Under the pieces are notes generated by a model. It was not told where the DNA came from, did not search any database, and saw only the letters and a list, made by a program, of their open reading frames with translations. 64,000 nt of DNA from Eudorina sp. 2006-703-Eu-15 (lineage: Eukaryota > Chlorophyta > Chlorophyceae > Chlamydomonadales > Volvocaceae): positions 1,239,077-1,303,076 of the forward strand of contig BDSI01000021.1 in the NCBI GenBank assembly GCA_003117195.1, in the 5' to 3' direction. How positions within the stretch are numbered: the stretch's first letter is position 1; each line of letters opens with the position of its first letter. Of the stretch, positions 1 through 30,959 are shown piece by piece. Made by a program: the position numbers and the translations under genes.

Positions 1-1420
1 TGCAGCGGCTGCACCGCATGAGGTGACAGTCGGGAGTGGCAGCGGCTGCACCACATGAGGTGACAGTCGGAGTGGCAGCGGCTGCACCACATGAGGTGAC
101 AGTCGGGAGTGGCAGCGGCTGCACCGCATGAGGTGACAGTCGGGAGTGGCAGCGGCTGCACCGCATGAGGTGACAGTCGGGAGTGCAGCGCTGCACCCAG
201 GGTGCGGGAGTGGCAGCGGCTGCACCACATGAGTGACAGTCGGGAGTGGCAGCGGCTGCACCGCATGAGGTGACAGTCGGGAGTGGCAGCGGCTGCACCA
301 CATGAGGTGACAGTCGGGAGTGGCAGCGCTGCACCGCATGAGGTGACAGTCGGAGTGCAGCGGCTGCACCACATGAGGTGACAGTCGGGAGTGGCAGCGG
401 CTGCACCGCATGAGGTGACAGTCGGGGGGGGGGGGGCAGCGGGGGAGCGGGCATGAGGTGACAGTCGGGAGTGGCAGCGGCTGCACCGCATGAGGTGACA
501 GTCGGGAGTGGCAGCGGCTGCACGCATGAGGTGACAGTCGGGAGTGGCAGCGGCTGCACCACATGAGGTGACAGTCGGGAGTGGCAGCGGCTGCACCGCA
601 TGAGGTGACAGTCGGGAGTGGCAGCGGCTGCACCGCATGAGGTGACAGTCGGGAGTGGCAGCGGCTGCACCGCATGAGGTGACAGTCGGGAGTGGCAGCG
701 GCTGCACCACATGAGGTGACAGTCGGGAGTGGCAGCGGCTGCACCACATGAGGTGACGCGGAGTGGCAGCGGCTGCACCACATGAGGTGACAGTCGGGAG
801 TGGCAGCGGCTGCACCGCATGAGGTGACAGTCGGGAGTGGCAGCGGCTGCACCGCATGAGGTGACAGTCGGGAGTGGCAGCGGCTGCACCACATGAGGTG
901 ACAGTCGGGAGTGGCAGCGGCTGCACCGCATGAGGTGACAGTCGGGGGGCGGCTGCACCATGAGGTGACAGTCGGGAGTGGCAGCGGCTGCACCGCATGA
1001 GGTGACAGTCGGGAGTGGCAGCGGCTGCACCACATGAGGTGACAGTCGGGAGTGGCAGCGGCTGCACCACATGAGGTGACAGTCGGGAGTGGCAGCGGCT
1101 GCACCGCATGAGGTGACAGTCGGGAGTGGCAGCGGCTGCACCACATGAGGTGACAGTCGGGAGTGGCAGCGGCTGCACCGCATGAGGTGACAGTCGGGAG
1201 TGGCAGCGGCTGCACCACATGAGGTGACAGTCGGGAGTGGCAGCGGCTGCACCACATGAGGTGACAGTCGGGAGTGGCAGCGGCTGCACCACATGAGGTG
1301 ACAGTCGGGAGTGGCAGCGGCTGCACCACATGAGGTGACAGTCGGGAGTGGCAGCGGCTGCACCACATGAGGTGACAGTCGGGAGTGGCAGCAGCTGCAC
1401 CGCATGAGGTGACAGTCGGG
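1..1420. repeat. 37-bp minisatellite array
   Basis: About 38 head-to-tail copies of a 37-bp unit. Copies differ mainly at one A/G position (CACCACATG or CACCGCATG) and by small indels near 190, 430 and 945. The array runs off the left edge. On the minus strand the unit has no stop codon in any frame, and the array adjoins a minus-strand gene model, so it may lie in a coding exon, an intron or a 3' UTR. There are no spacers, so it is not a CRISPR. Confidence 0.97.
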
Positions 1421-1599
1421 GCAGGCGCACGCCGCCGCGACCACTGTCACCGCCACCCTTTCGCCGAGATGCCGCGGTGGTGGCGGTGGTGGTGGTGGCC
1501 CCAGCTGAGGATGAGCCCGCTGCCATATTGGCGGCGGTGGTCGTGGCTGCGGCGGAGGTTACCGGGTGGCTGCGTGGGTCCCGATTGCAGGGCTCGCAC

Positions 1600-3323
1600 C
1601 TGGCACACCACGTCCCGACCAGAGTTCAACCCGAACTCTTCAACCACCTACATGGCGATCCGGAGTGGGGTCGGGCGTCGGGGATCTGAACTACGGCAAC
1701 TACTGGTGAGGCCGGGCATTCAGGCGGGCCGCCAAGGTTGCTCCCCCTTACTATCAGCACCCACGCGTACAGTAAGATCATCGAGGGCAGTGGTAAGGGA
1801 CACATCATACAAAGTGTGAATGTGATTGACACGTCCCGGGTGGAAGCGCGGTGACCCACGGGGCGGCACGGGGCGTCGCAGCAGCCACTCAGCTGCTTTG
1901 ATCGCGGCAGCAACAGCAATAATAGCAGCAGCAGTGACAGCCGCAATGACAGCCGCTCCCAAATAGCCCCGCCCCCCTTCTCCGCACACTGACCTTCGCA
2001 GCCACCATCAGCGCCTGGCCCAGGAGCTGCCCCTCCGCCTCTGACTGCACTCTCGGGCGCCCGTCGCGACCTCCGCCGTCACTGCCGCCGCCAGCGGTAC
2101 CTGGCGGGTTTCGGCTCCTCCGCCCGGCGGCCCCGCCGGACCCCGAAGCGGAGGCCGAGGCCGGGCCCGCAGCGGTCTGCAGGGCCTCGGGCCCGCCCAC
2201 GTCCACATCCAGCACCGCGAAGTGGCAAGTCCGCAGCCGGTGCGCCAGCTGGTCGTGAAGCTGCTGGGGGCTGCAGACGGGGGCGCGGGCAGGGGCGTAA
2301 ACGCGTAATGGGATGGGGGAGGGGCTGGGTTGAGGCGGGGTCGGTAGGGTGGCGGCGGTTCGTGGCCGTGCACCCAGGGTTAACGAGGAGGGGCACCTCC
2401 GGCGCCGCGCTCCCATTCAGGTGCAGGTGCGGCAGCAATGCATAGCGCAAGGCGCGAGGGAGACGAGGAGAATCTTGGCGGCATGAGGCGAAAGCAGGCC
2501 AGTGAGGGTCATCTGGGATCAGGGGTTGCTTCTTGGGGCGATGGAGAGTCTGTAGGGTTCACCTGAACACCGCCAAGGCGGGGCGATCCTGGGCGGCATA
2601 AGGAGGGTGGTACCGTATCCTTCCAGGGCTCGTAGCAGTAGCCCGGCCCCTCCCCGTCCGCATCCTCGTCCCCAACCCCTCCAGTCACGACCAGGTTCTG
2701 GGTCCGGGAAGGGTGCTCCCTTCCGTACACCCCGTCTTTGAGTACCCTCCCGATAAATCCCAGGCGGTGCACGGGCAGCAATGGGGCCCCGGTACGGACG
2801 GTTGTACGGACCTGTACGATCAATACTGCAGCGGAAATACGTCATCCGGGTCTAGCTTATCCGTCAGCTCGTACACGAGGAGCCCGAGATTGAACCGGTT
2901 GCTGTTGTCATCCCCTCCCCCCCTGTCGTCTGCAGCGTCATCCTAGCCCTCCTACGCACCGCACCGCACTGCACGTCATCACATGTGTTGTGACTTGTGA
3001 GGGGCATGCCCCGGCGGCAACATCCCCCACCGGCGGTACGTTGCACCCATGCGACCCGCCCCCGTTCACTGCAGATGCTATGTCATGCAAGCAGTTCTAC
3101 TTCGCCAACGCGTGCAGGGTGCGTGTGGCCGCTTCGTCCTATGCCTGTTGTTGTCCTGAACCCCCTCCCACCCCTGCGGGCGGCCCGGCAGCCGCTGACC
3201 TCATGCCCGACCGAGGCTGTCCAGCCGCAGCGGCGTCCACGCGGTGTCGTCGTCCAGCCTGCTCAGCACCTCGACCGCCGCAGGTACGACACGGACCCGG
3301 ACCAGCAGCACCGGCAACCTTGC
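1600..3323 (-). CDS. Putative multi-exon gene, product not recognised (partial)
   Basis: Six exons chain with agreeing phases: 3323-3212, 2929-2841, 2697-2571, 2512-2374, 2270-1994 and 1647-1600. They total 792 nt, or 264 uninterrupted codons with GC-rich third positions. Landmark peptides in order are VEVLSRLDDDTAWTPLRLDS, NRFNLGLLVYELTDKLDPDD, GYCYEPWKDTVPP, RALRYALLPHLHLNG, CHFAVLDVDVGGPEALQ and VVEEFGLNSGRDVVCQ. The fifth exon ends in a Gly/Ser/Arg-rich stretch. I recognise no family. The 5' exon with the start codon was not found. A possible next exon starts at 1504 in the right phase and would read into the 37-bp array. Weak points are the first donor (GTCGGG) and a 58-nt intron between exons 3 and 4. 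The gene is head to head with the ABC transporter. What is seen is open frames, splice motifs and phase agreement; that they form one gene is inference. Confidence 0.45.
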
Positions 3324-4033
3324 CTGTGAAAGTCACTTGTCCGGAGCGCCATGGTGGTGCCAGTTCGTTTAGGCAGTGTATGGTGAGGAAGCCTCGGCTA
3401 TCGCCGTTGACTGTCACCGATGACCCGCGGGGTCCGCTGTAACATCCTTAATAATGTTTCATCACCTCCCGTCAAAACAAAAAATGGCCGAGTAGAGAAT
3501 CAAGATACCTGGGGATGGATGCGTTATGCGCTCTTGAGGGAGGGGACACGCTCATACTATTCGTGACTTCAGCACACCTGAGAAACCACAACGCCTGAGA
3601 AACCCAACGGTTTTGCGCATGAGTACCTGCACCAAACATACAACATTACTGCGCTGAGAATTTGAACGTGCACACTGCCACATCGGAGGGAACGATGCAA
3701 ACGCTCGTCCTCCGTCGCTGCACGTTCACGTAAACCAACGTCTGCGCTAACTTCCTAACGGATACGACCGCTGTGTTATCGATCATGGTGCACAATATTC
3801 AGTTGGCTTGCAGCAGTGCGCAAGTGAACAATTACTATGACGTATAGGTTGCGTGGGTGGCCGTTGCAGAAGCCGGCAGAAGCGTCAAGGTCACAGTCCA
3901 GACCAAGCGATGACGGTTGCAAGAATTCACCGAACGTGCATAAGGATAAACACTGGAAAATTTCTTTATCGTAGTGAGTGAGCAGGTCTATTGTTCAGGA
4001 CTCGTCGTCGCCTTGTGTGGCTCTCGCGTCAGG
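3324..4033. other. Spacer upstream of the ABC transporter, probable shared promoter
   Basis: Distinctly less GC-rich than the flanking exons, with AT-rich stretches around 3440-3490 and 3600-3660. It should hold the promoter and 5' UTR of the plus-strand ABC transporter, and probably the missing 5' exon and promoter of the minus-strand gene. A minus-strand open stretch at 3324-3417 looks partly coding but cannot be spliced to the next exon because the gap would be too short. I saw no convincing TATA box or named regulatory site. Confidence 0.4.
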
Positions 4034-25020
<20,987 letters not shown>

Positions 25021-27777
25021 TACAAGGTGATATCGGGAGTGGAGAGGAGGGGCAGGGGAATCAGAGAAGGGAGACGCAGAGGGGGAGAGGGAGAGAGGCG
25101 GGTTGTCACCGGGTTGGGCCCCTTCTATACCGTACATGGCGAGGCGGTTTCGTTGTTTTCGCCGGACGGAAACAGTCTGGATGGAATCTTGAGGGGGCCA
25201 ACCGCACCAGACACCTGGCCACCCTGAAGTGATACTGCAGGCAGGCTTCTTTATTCGTGCTGCAGCAGCACGTTAATTAGAGCAGCGGTTGCTTAGAGCT
25301 GGGTGCAGGTCCCCCTGACTTAATGTGTGTTATGGGGTTGCTCAAGACGTCAAGACTCGGGCAGAGGGCGCCGCAAGGGGTCGTGGGAGGAGGGCCGCCG
25401 AGCAGACGGGTGGTGGCGGCGGGTCCTGCTAAGAGGACGGTTCGGAGTTCCGCTTTTACCTGCGTGCAGGCCACAAGAGGAGGAAACGAACGAGATGGGC
25501 CGGCTGGGCTTTTGGTGCCTCGGGCAGTAGCGGATACAGCTCCAACGGGCTCCAGCAGGTTTTGGTTGTCGACAAGGGACCAATTTTCCTCCTTTATGGT
25601 TTCGTTGCGGCGCCGGCTGTCTGAGGGCTGCGGTTGGGGTCAGCCGGGATGTCGGGTGGGCAGGGGCTGTGTACGCTTGGAGGCGTTGGTTTGGGGTGGT
25701 GATGTACTCCATTAGTCCCCACCCGAGAGGGGACGGCGACGACGATGACAGCGCATATGGATCCGGTTTCATTCAGGTCGGTTTTGTTCAGGTGACGAGG
25801 AGAGAGGAGGTGCACGGGGTGTCCTGACCCCGAGCGAAACGGCGCGGCCCACGGGTGCAGGGACTCACTGGAGCTCGCCTCCGTGGTGCCGTACTAGGTA
25901 CGGAAAAGGTCGTTGGGACTTTGGGGGCCCCGGCCGCGCGCTGTTTGCCTTCAGCGAATCCGCCCGCCGGGCGGCTCGCGTGATGCAAAACATGCAGCGA
26001 TAATGCGAGATGGATACGTTGGGGTGGGGTGGGGTGAGGTGAGGTGCTTCCTGCATGCGGCACGCTGCATGCGGACACATGCATCAGAAACAGAACGGGG
26101 CGTGGCCCGTGTAAATTCATCCTCCAGGGTTGCACGGTATGACGCCCCGTGGTCTGCCCATGACGTAACATGGAACCGCGAAACGGCGTTCGAGTACCGT
26201 ACAGCGACCCGTGGGTCCCCGCAGGATGCCTCCCTCGTCCCCACGTCCCCACTGCCTCACAACCCTTGCCAGTGCCCAATGCAGTGCTCAATCCAAACCC
26301 TTCACCCTCAAACCAAGCCCTCCAGGATGCCTCCCTGGCTTCCTTCCGAGAGAATCCCGGCGCACCGCCGACGTTAAGAGTCCAAGCACCAACAAACACC
26401 CCGGCACTCCACAGAATTCATCACTCAAAACATTTCACTAGGGAATACTCAGGTAGGGGCCACCCGACGTCCCCACCCACGCGGGTCACACCCCTTACAG
26501 CACTCCCCGACAGACCCCAGGTTCAGCCAAATGAAGGCTCCAGTCGCGAGATACCCAACGCAGGTATGCACGCCAGCCCTCCGCCCTCAGTTCCGCTTCC
26601 GCAAAGAGGTCAAAAGCCTGACGGTCGCGCGGTGCGGCCCGCGGAGGTGCCCCCCTCGGACACAACCGCCGGACCCCGTTGTGTCCTTTGCCCGCCGACT
26701 GGCGGCCGCTACCCGCCCTGCGCCTGCCGTCCGGTGTTCATCCACTCGGGTGCACCTCGCCCTCGGGCTCTAGGCATCAAGTCGGCCAATGCGGCTGCGT
26801 GCGCCGGAGGACTGTCTGGGGTGCGTCAGTGGTCGGCACCGGCCACGCGGCCAGGCCCCAGGCCTGGCACATGTCCCCGCCGCACCGCCGTGACGCAGAC
26901 GGCTCCGTTCAGTCCAGTCCAGTCCAGAACCCACTGTCCTATCTTGCGTCCCCGTCATGACCGGCGTGTTTTGGCAGGTCGCGCACACGACCGCCCGGTT
27001 AGAGGCAGCAGAGCGGCGGGATCTCCCCGCCGCCGCGCCGCGCCGCACCAGGAGGACATGTCCTCATCACCCGGCCTCCAACAACACCCGCTCGTCTCCG
27101 ACAAAGAGAACGTAACTGCTGGACCATCACGACGATTGCCATCAACCTCGCCGTGTTCATTGTGCTTACCCACCCTTCAACGCACCACCGCCTGGCCCTG
27201 ACGTGGCCTCCTCCCCGCCACCCACGCTCCCACCCACGCACATCCGCTGCCACCGTCACCCATAACGTCACGTAGTGAAGACATGCAGTACAGAAATCCT
27301 CGTCACCATATACCCCCCTGTATTCTCCTTAGTAATATCGTACACATCTTCTTGAGATTCGACATGGCAAGGCGCAATATCAGCCGCCAGATCCCTGGCG
27401 CCCGTTCCTCCTCTCTCACCACCTCCACCGGCCCCACGCGGAAGGCAGCTGAGCCACAGGAACAACGCATGGCGCGATGGCAAAAACCGTCAGGCTGATA
27501 AGGCCAAGCAGGCCCCGCGCCGCCTCCCGCCCGCCGACTCCATCCTTCCTCCGGGACTCCAACTCCTTGCTGCTGCCCTGTCCTGTCTTGTCAACATGTC
27601 GCTTCGTAGCGCGTGACTGCCCCCAACCACCAAAGCCCTCTCCTTCACTGCGTCCCTTGGTGCTTCCCGCGGTCGTGCCGTTCCCCTGATCCCCCAGCTG
27701 CAGCTCCTGCAGGTTTGTCGCGGGCTTCCTTGCTACTGCTATTGCTACTGCTATAGCGCTACTGCCACTGCCGTTAG
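25021..27777. other. Convergent spacer and presumed 3' UTRs
   Basis: Lies between the stop of the ABC transporter (plus) and the stop of the E2 gene (minus). It holds moderately GC-rich sequence with simple motifs such as GGGGT/GAGGT repeats near 26015-26045 and four GTCCA repeats near 26908. A 343-codon plus-strand frame (26170-27201) has no recognisable domain and mixed codon use. I take the stretch as 3' UTR and spacer. A TTACA at about 26494 (TGTAA on the minus strand) could end the E2 transcript. Confidence 0.5.
26110..26114 (+). terminator. Candidate TGTAA polyadenylation signal of the ABC transporter
   Basis: First TGTAA on the plus strand after the ABCC stop codon that I could find, about 1.1 kb downstream. 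TGTAA is the usual green-algal poly(A) signal, with cleavage 10-15 nt later. The assignment rests on position only. Confidence 0.35.
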
Positions 27778-29867
27778 TTACACCTTGTCGTCCTCGAAAA
27801 CCCACTTGGACAGCTTGGGTGACCGGTTGCCCACCCGCGCGCAGTACTCGGCGTCCCCGGGGGGTTTGCGCTTCTCAGTTGCGCTGGCCAGCATGGAGCG
27901 CAGCGAGAGCACCACCTGCCAGGGGGGTGCCGGCGATAGGGGGCGGGGGGCGGGGCCGGGATGGGGGATGGACAACGGTCAGGATGGGATTGGGCAACGT
28001 GACCGGGGCGAGTACCACCGGACTACCGCCGCAGTGAGCCTTGGGAGACGGCTCACGGCCTTGGGTCCCATTGCACGGCATGGGGGCGGAGTGACGTCCC
28101 CGCAGGTCGGGCCGCACGCCCGGGTCCCCTATTGGAGTGCCGTGCTGTGGCGCACCCCACGACCCATGGGCCAAGTCAGTCCACGACCCATGGGCCACGT
28201 CAGTCCACGACCCATGGGCCACGTCAGTCCATGACCCATGGGCCACGTCAGTCCACGACCCATGGTCCACGCCAGGGGCCGCTGACGCTCCAGCGCCCAG
28301 GCGGCTGGCTGGCCAGGGGCAGCAGGCAGCCCACCCGGGTGCCCCGTGGGGCTGTTGGGCCCTATCGCGGCGTTGGCAGGTAGATCCGTGATCCCCGCAA
28401 ATTAGTTGTACGACGCACTTGTGCGGTGCCGCACCTTGCTCATGGTCAACGCCGGAGACCAGCCGCCGTTGTGCCCCGAGTACAGGATGTCCAGGCAGAT
28501 GTGGCCGTTGCTGCGGGGGACCCCGGGGCCGGGGCCCAGGGCCCAGGGCACGGCCGAGGGCGATAAGTGTATCCGCTATCAGAGGAGATGGAATTAATTA
28601 GATCTGATGTGAACATGTGACGTGATGTTACGTGAAGGGTCAATCCGCGGTACACTAGAGACTCGGACCGTAACACGTCCTCCCCTCTACCCTGCCAGCT
28701 AACCCCCCCAATGCCCCGTTGCCCACCCAGCAGGCTGCCCAAGGACAAACATAGGGTTAACCTAGGGTTTAGGTAGCAACCTTCAACCCCCTGGGGCAAC
28801 CTTCTAACCTCCCTGGAGGATGGAGCAACCTTCTCCCCCTCCCCCGGCGGAGCATCCCCCGGATCTCGAAATTGTTGACCCCGTCTGTCTGCCGTCGTTT
28901 CGAAGCCTCCGGCTCCCCACGGGTTCCATCCTTTCTGTTTGTTGCCTGTAGGTCCCCAGTCTGTTGAGCCCCACCGCGAAACTTCTGCCCCTCCCTCTCA
29001 CGTGTAGATGTGCGGGTGGATGGGCGCCGGCGCCAGGAACACCACATCGGGTGGATCCAGGGGGTAGTTCTCACTGAAGTCGATTTTGATTCGGAACACC
29101 TCGTCCGAATAGAAATTCCCGTGGCCCTCGGGGCCCTGCGGCCGGTGGGTGGGTGGGTGCGCGAAGGAGGAGGGCGAGGAGGGAGAGGAGGCTGACGGGG
29201 GCGGCGCATGGGGGTTAAATTGAAAAAAGAAATAAACCCGAAGAACGAACCCGGGCCCCGAGCATGGGGCGCGTGTCGGGCGCGTCTCGCGTGGTGTGTG
29301 CGGCGCAGCGTGTCTTAAACGAGGCTAAGATATGGAGGGGGAAATGCACAGGGGCTCAGCAGCTGAATTGAAGGGTGCATGTGCATGTACTGGTGTGGAT
29401 GTGGGTTTCGGAACCAGAAGGGGTTTCATGTCAGGCTGCTCGCTTGAAGGGGTAAGTAGACTCCGGTGATGGGGGTGAGGACGGATGGGACAGAGTAAGT
29501 ACATGTGTCATGCTGCCCGAGGGCGGGTGCAGCCTGGCCTGGCCTGCCTGACCGCCGGGCCCTTGGCTTTGCTCCGGCGGGGCTCCGGGGCCCCACTGAA
29601 CGGGACTCTTGCCAGAGACAACGTTTCCCCGAAAGTTTCTTGGATCCAAGGGGTCGAAAGGAGCAGCACTTTATACAAGTGGCAAGTATCAGTGCGTCCG
29701 AGAAGGTTGAGCGACAAAGCGAAACAGCGCACCTGCATGAGAATCACCCAAGTCGTCATCGGCTCGCAGGTCTCCAAGCAGCATCCCTCCGGCGGGCTTC
29801 GCGTCCATTCGGTGAGCTCGCTTTGGATCCGTCGTTGTGCCACCGTAGAAAGGGTCTTCGTTGCCAT
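27778..29867 (-). CDS. Ubiquitin-conjugating enzyme E2, UBE2W / plant UBC15-18 type
   Basis: Four exons: 29867-29733, 29135-29002, 28510-28435 and 27915-27778; 483 nt, 160 residues, all phases matching. The protein starts MATKTLSTVAQRRIQSELTE. It has the E2 core EVFRIKIDFSENYPLDPP, then APIHPHIYTNGHICLDIL with catalytic Cys95, and ends VGNRSPKLSKWVFEDDKV. HPH where most E2s have HPN, the NGHICLDIL active site and the short C-terminus ending W-x-F/H-x-D-D-K-V are hallmarks of plant UBC15-18 and animal UBE2W. UBE2W is known to attach ubiquitin to protein N-termini; the same job here is inference. The length fits the plant family. It acts in cytosol or nucleus with E1 and RING/U-box E3s. The start is the only in-frame ATG before the helix-1 motif. 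Intron 3 contains a 24-bp tandem repeat. Confidence 0.95.
28157..28271. repeat. 24-bp tandem repeat in E2 intron 3
   Basis: Four full units and one partial of CCACGACCCATGGGCCACGT plus CAGT, starting at 28157, 28181, 28205, 28229 and 28253. Each unit contains the palindrome CCCATGGG. Units differ by single bases. Confidence 0.95.
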
Positions 29868-30393
29868 CTGTCGTGGGTCCGAGACCGCTCCCTAAACGTC
29901 AGCACCCCCAACTCCCCCAGGCAGGAATATCTCTACTGAGAGTTTAGATGTGAAGGTTAAATATATGAGTGAGCCAAGATAGCGCGCTTGCCTTGGAACC
30001 TCACTGAAACTCCTTAGCTTATTGAGCAAATGGTTAATAAAACACTGAAGGTGGTGACACAATTTCTACCTTAAGGCCTTCGGCAGAGTAGCAATGGCGA
30101 CGATGTACGGCTCCGTTGGGCGATGGTTGGCTGTCCCCCGTACTTCCGCGCTGACCTGCCCAACAGATATGTATCTGCAATATACCAATTGCGACAACAA
30201 TTTCAGGCTGCTAAGTGACTTATTGCGCCTGTTTTCGCTGTCGTCTGTCTCTTCCGAACCTTCTCTCGTCCATTGTTGCACACAGTCGGCTCGGGCGATC
30301 GCACATTTAGTCTTGTTGCATAGTGTATATACCGTACATCAAAAGCATCGTTCGATCGTTCGCTTCGACCTTAGTTTCGATTCCACTAGAAGA
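29868..30393. promoter_or_regulatory. Shared upstream region of the E2 gene and the small membrane protein
   Basis: 526 bp between two divergent start codons. It is AT-richer than the surroundings, especially 29950-30065 and 30175-30200. The plus-strand frame of the small protein is open back to 30094 without a stop, so part of this is 5' UTR or, less likely, an N-terminal extension. No specific site was recognised. Confidence 0.5.
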
Positions 30394-30959
30394 ATGGCCG
30401 TGAACCCGGTTCTGGTCCTTGTGCTGCCGTTGGGGTACATCCTCGCCTCAACAGTGGTTCTTATGCAGCTGACCGTTCTGCTGTCCCTGCTGGGTCAGGC
30501 TGGTATGAGGGTTCGGTCTTTGAAGCAGCTGGCACCGATCGAGCCTGGTGAGCGTTGGCGAAGCTGATGTCCAAAGATCGATTCCGACAACGGCGCGGCC
30601 CGGTCTTAAAACGCGCGTGATCTGATCACCTTGACACTCCGTCCGGGACTCTTCCACTTCCTGGTCGCAGCTGTGAGCGCCCTGGTGGACTACTTCACGC
30701 GCGTCTTTGGGCCGCTGCATAAGTTCACCCCACAGCCTACGCACGTGCTGCTGGTAAGCATGGCGGCGAATAATTGGGTTAAGCTGACCGTTCCCGCGAT
30801 CGTCGCTGGCGGGCAACAGTGCGATGCACCACGACTCGATGATTTGCCGCACGACCTCTTTGTCGCTGGTTTTCTCGTCACTGCCTTTCCCCGCCCCTCG
30901 GCACCTTGCAGGTGGCCGTCATTGTGGCGCTGGTTGTCAACGGCAGCCGCCGCAAGTGA
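30394..30959 (+). CDS. Small membrane protein, unknown function (94 residues)
   Basis: Three exons: 30394-30547, 30671-30753 and 30912-30959; 285 nt with phases 1 and 0 matching. Splice sites are canonical (GTGAGC/CGCAG and GTAAGC/TGCAG). The N-terminus MAVNPVLVLVLPLGYILAS opens a hydrophobic stretch to about residue 34. A polar middle (RSLKQLAPIEPAVSALVDYF) follows. A second hydrophobic segment spans about 77-89 and the protein ends in basic NGSRRK. Two membrane passes with a short loop are likely. I do not recognise the family. The alternative start at 30094 would add 100 residues lacking any targeting-like pattern, so I prefer 30394. It shares its upstream spacer with the E2 gene. Confidence 0.7.

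Noticed and set aside
1..1420. Possible CRISPR array
   Set aside because: Direct 37-bp repeats with no unique spacers, in a eukaryotic nuclear context.
3075..3118. Candidate first ABCC exon encoding FYFANACR, phase-compatible with the exon at 4412
   Set aside because: The exon at 4034-4093 encodes the true MRP entry motif LTISWFSPLLKR and also fits phase; 3075-3118 lies in an intron of the minus-strand gene model.
3324..3417. Protein-like minus-strand stretch (GDSRGFLTIHCLNELAPPW)
   Set aside because: It cannot be joined to the exon at 3323: the frame differs and the intervening intron would be about 13 nt.
26170..27201. 343-codon plus-strand frame
   Set aside because: No domain, no matching splice partners, lies in a convergent spacer; chance frame in GC-rich DNA.
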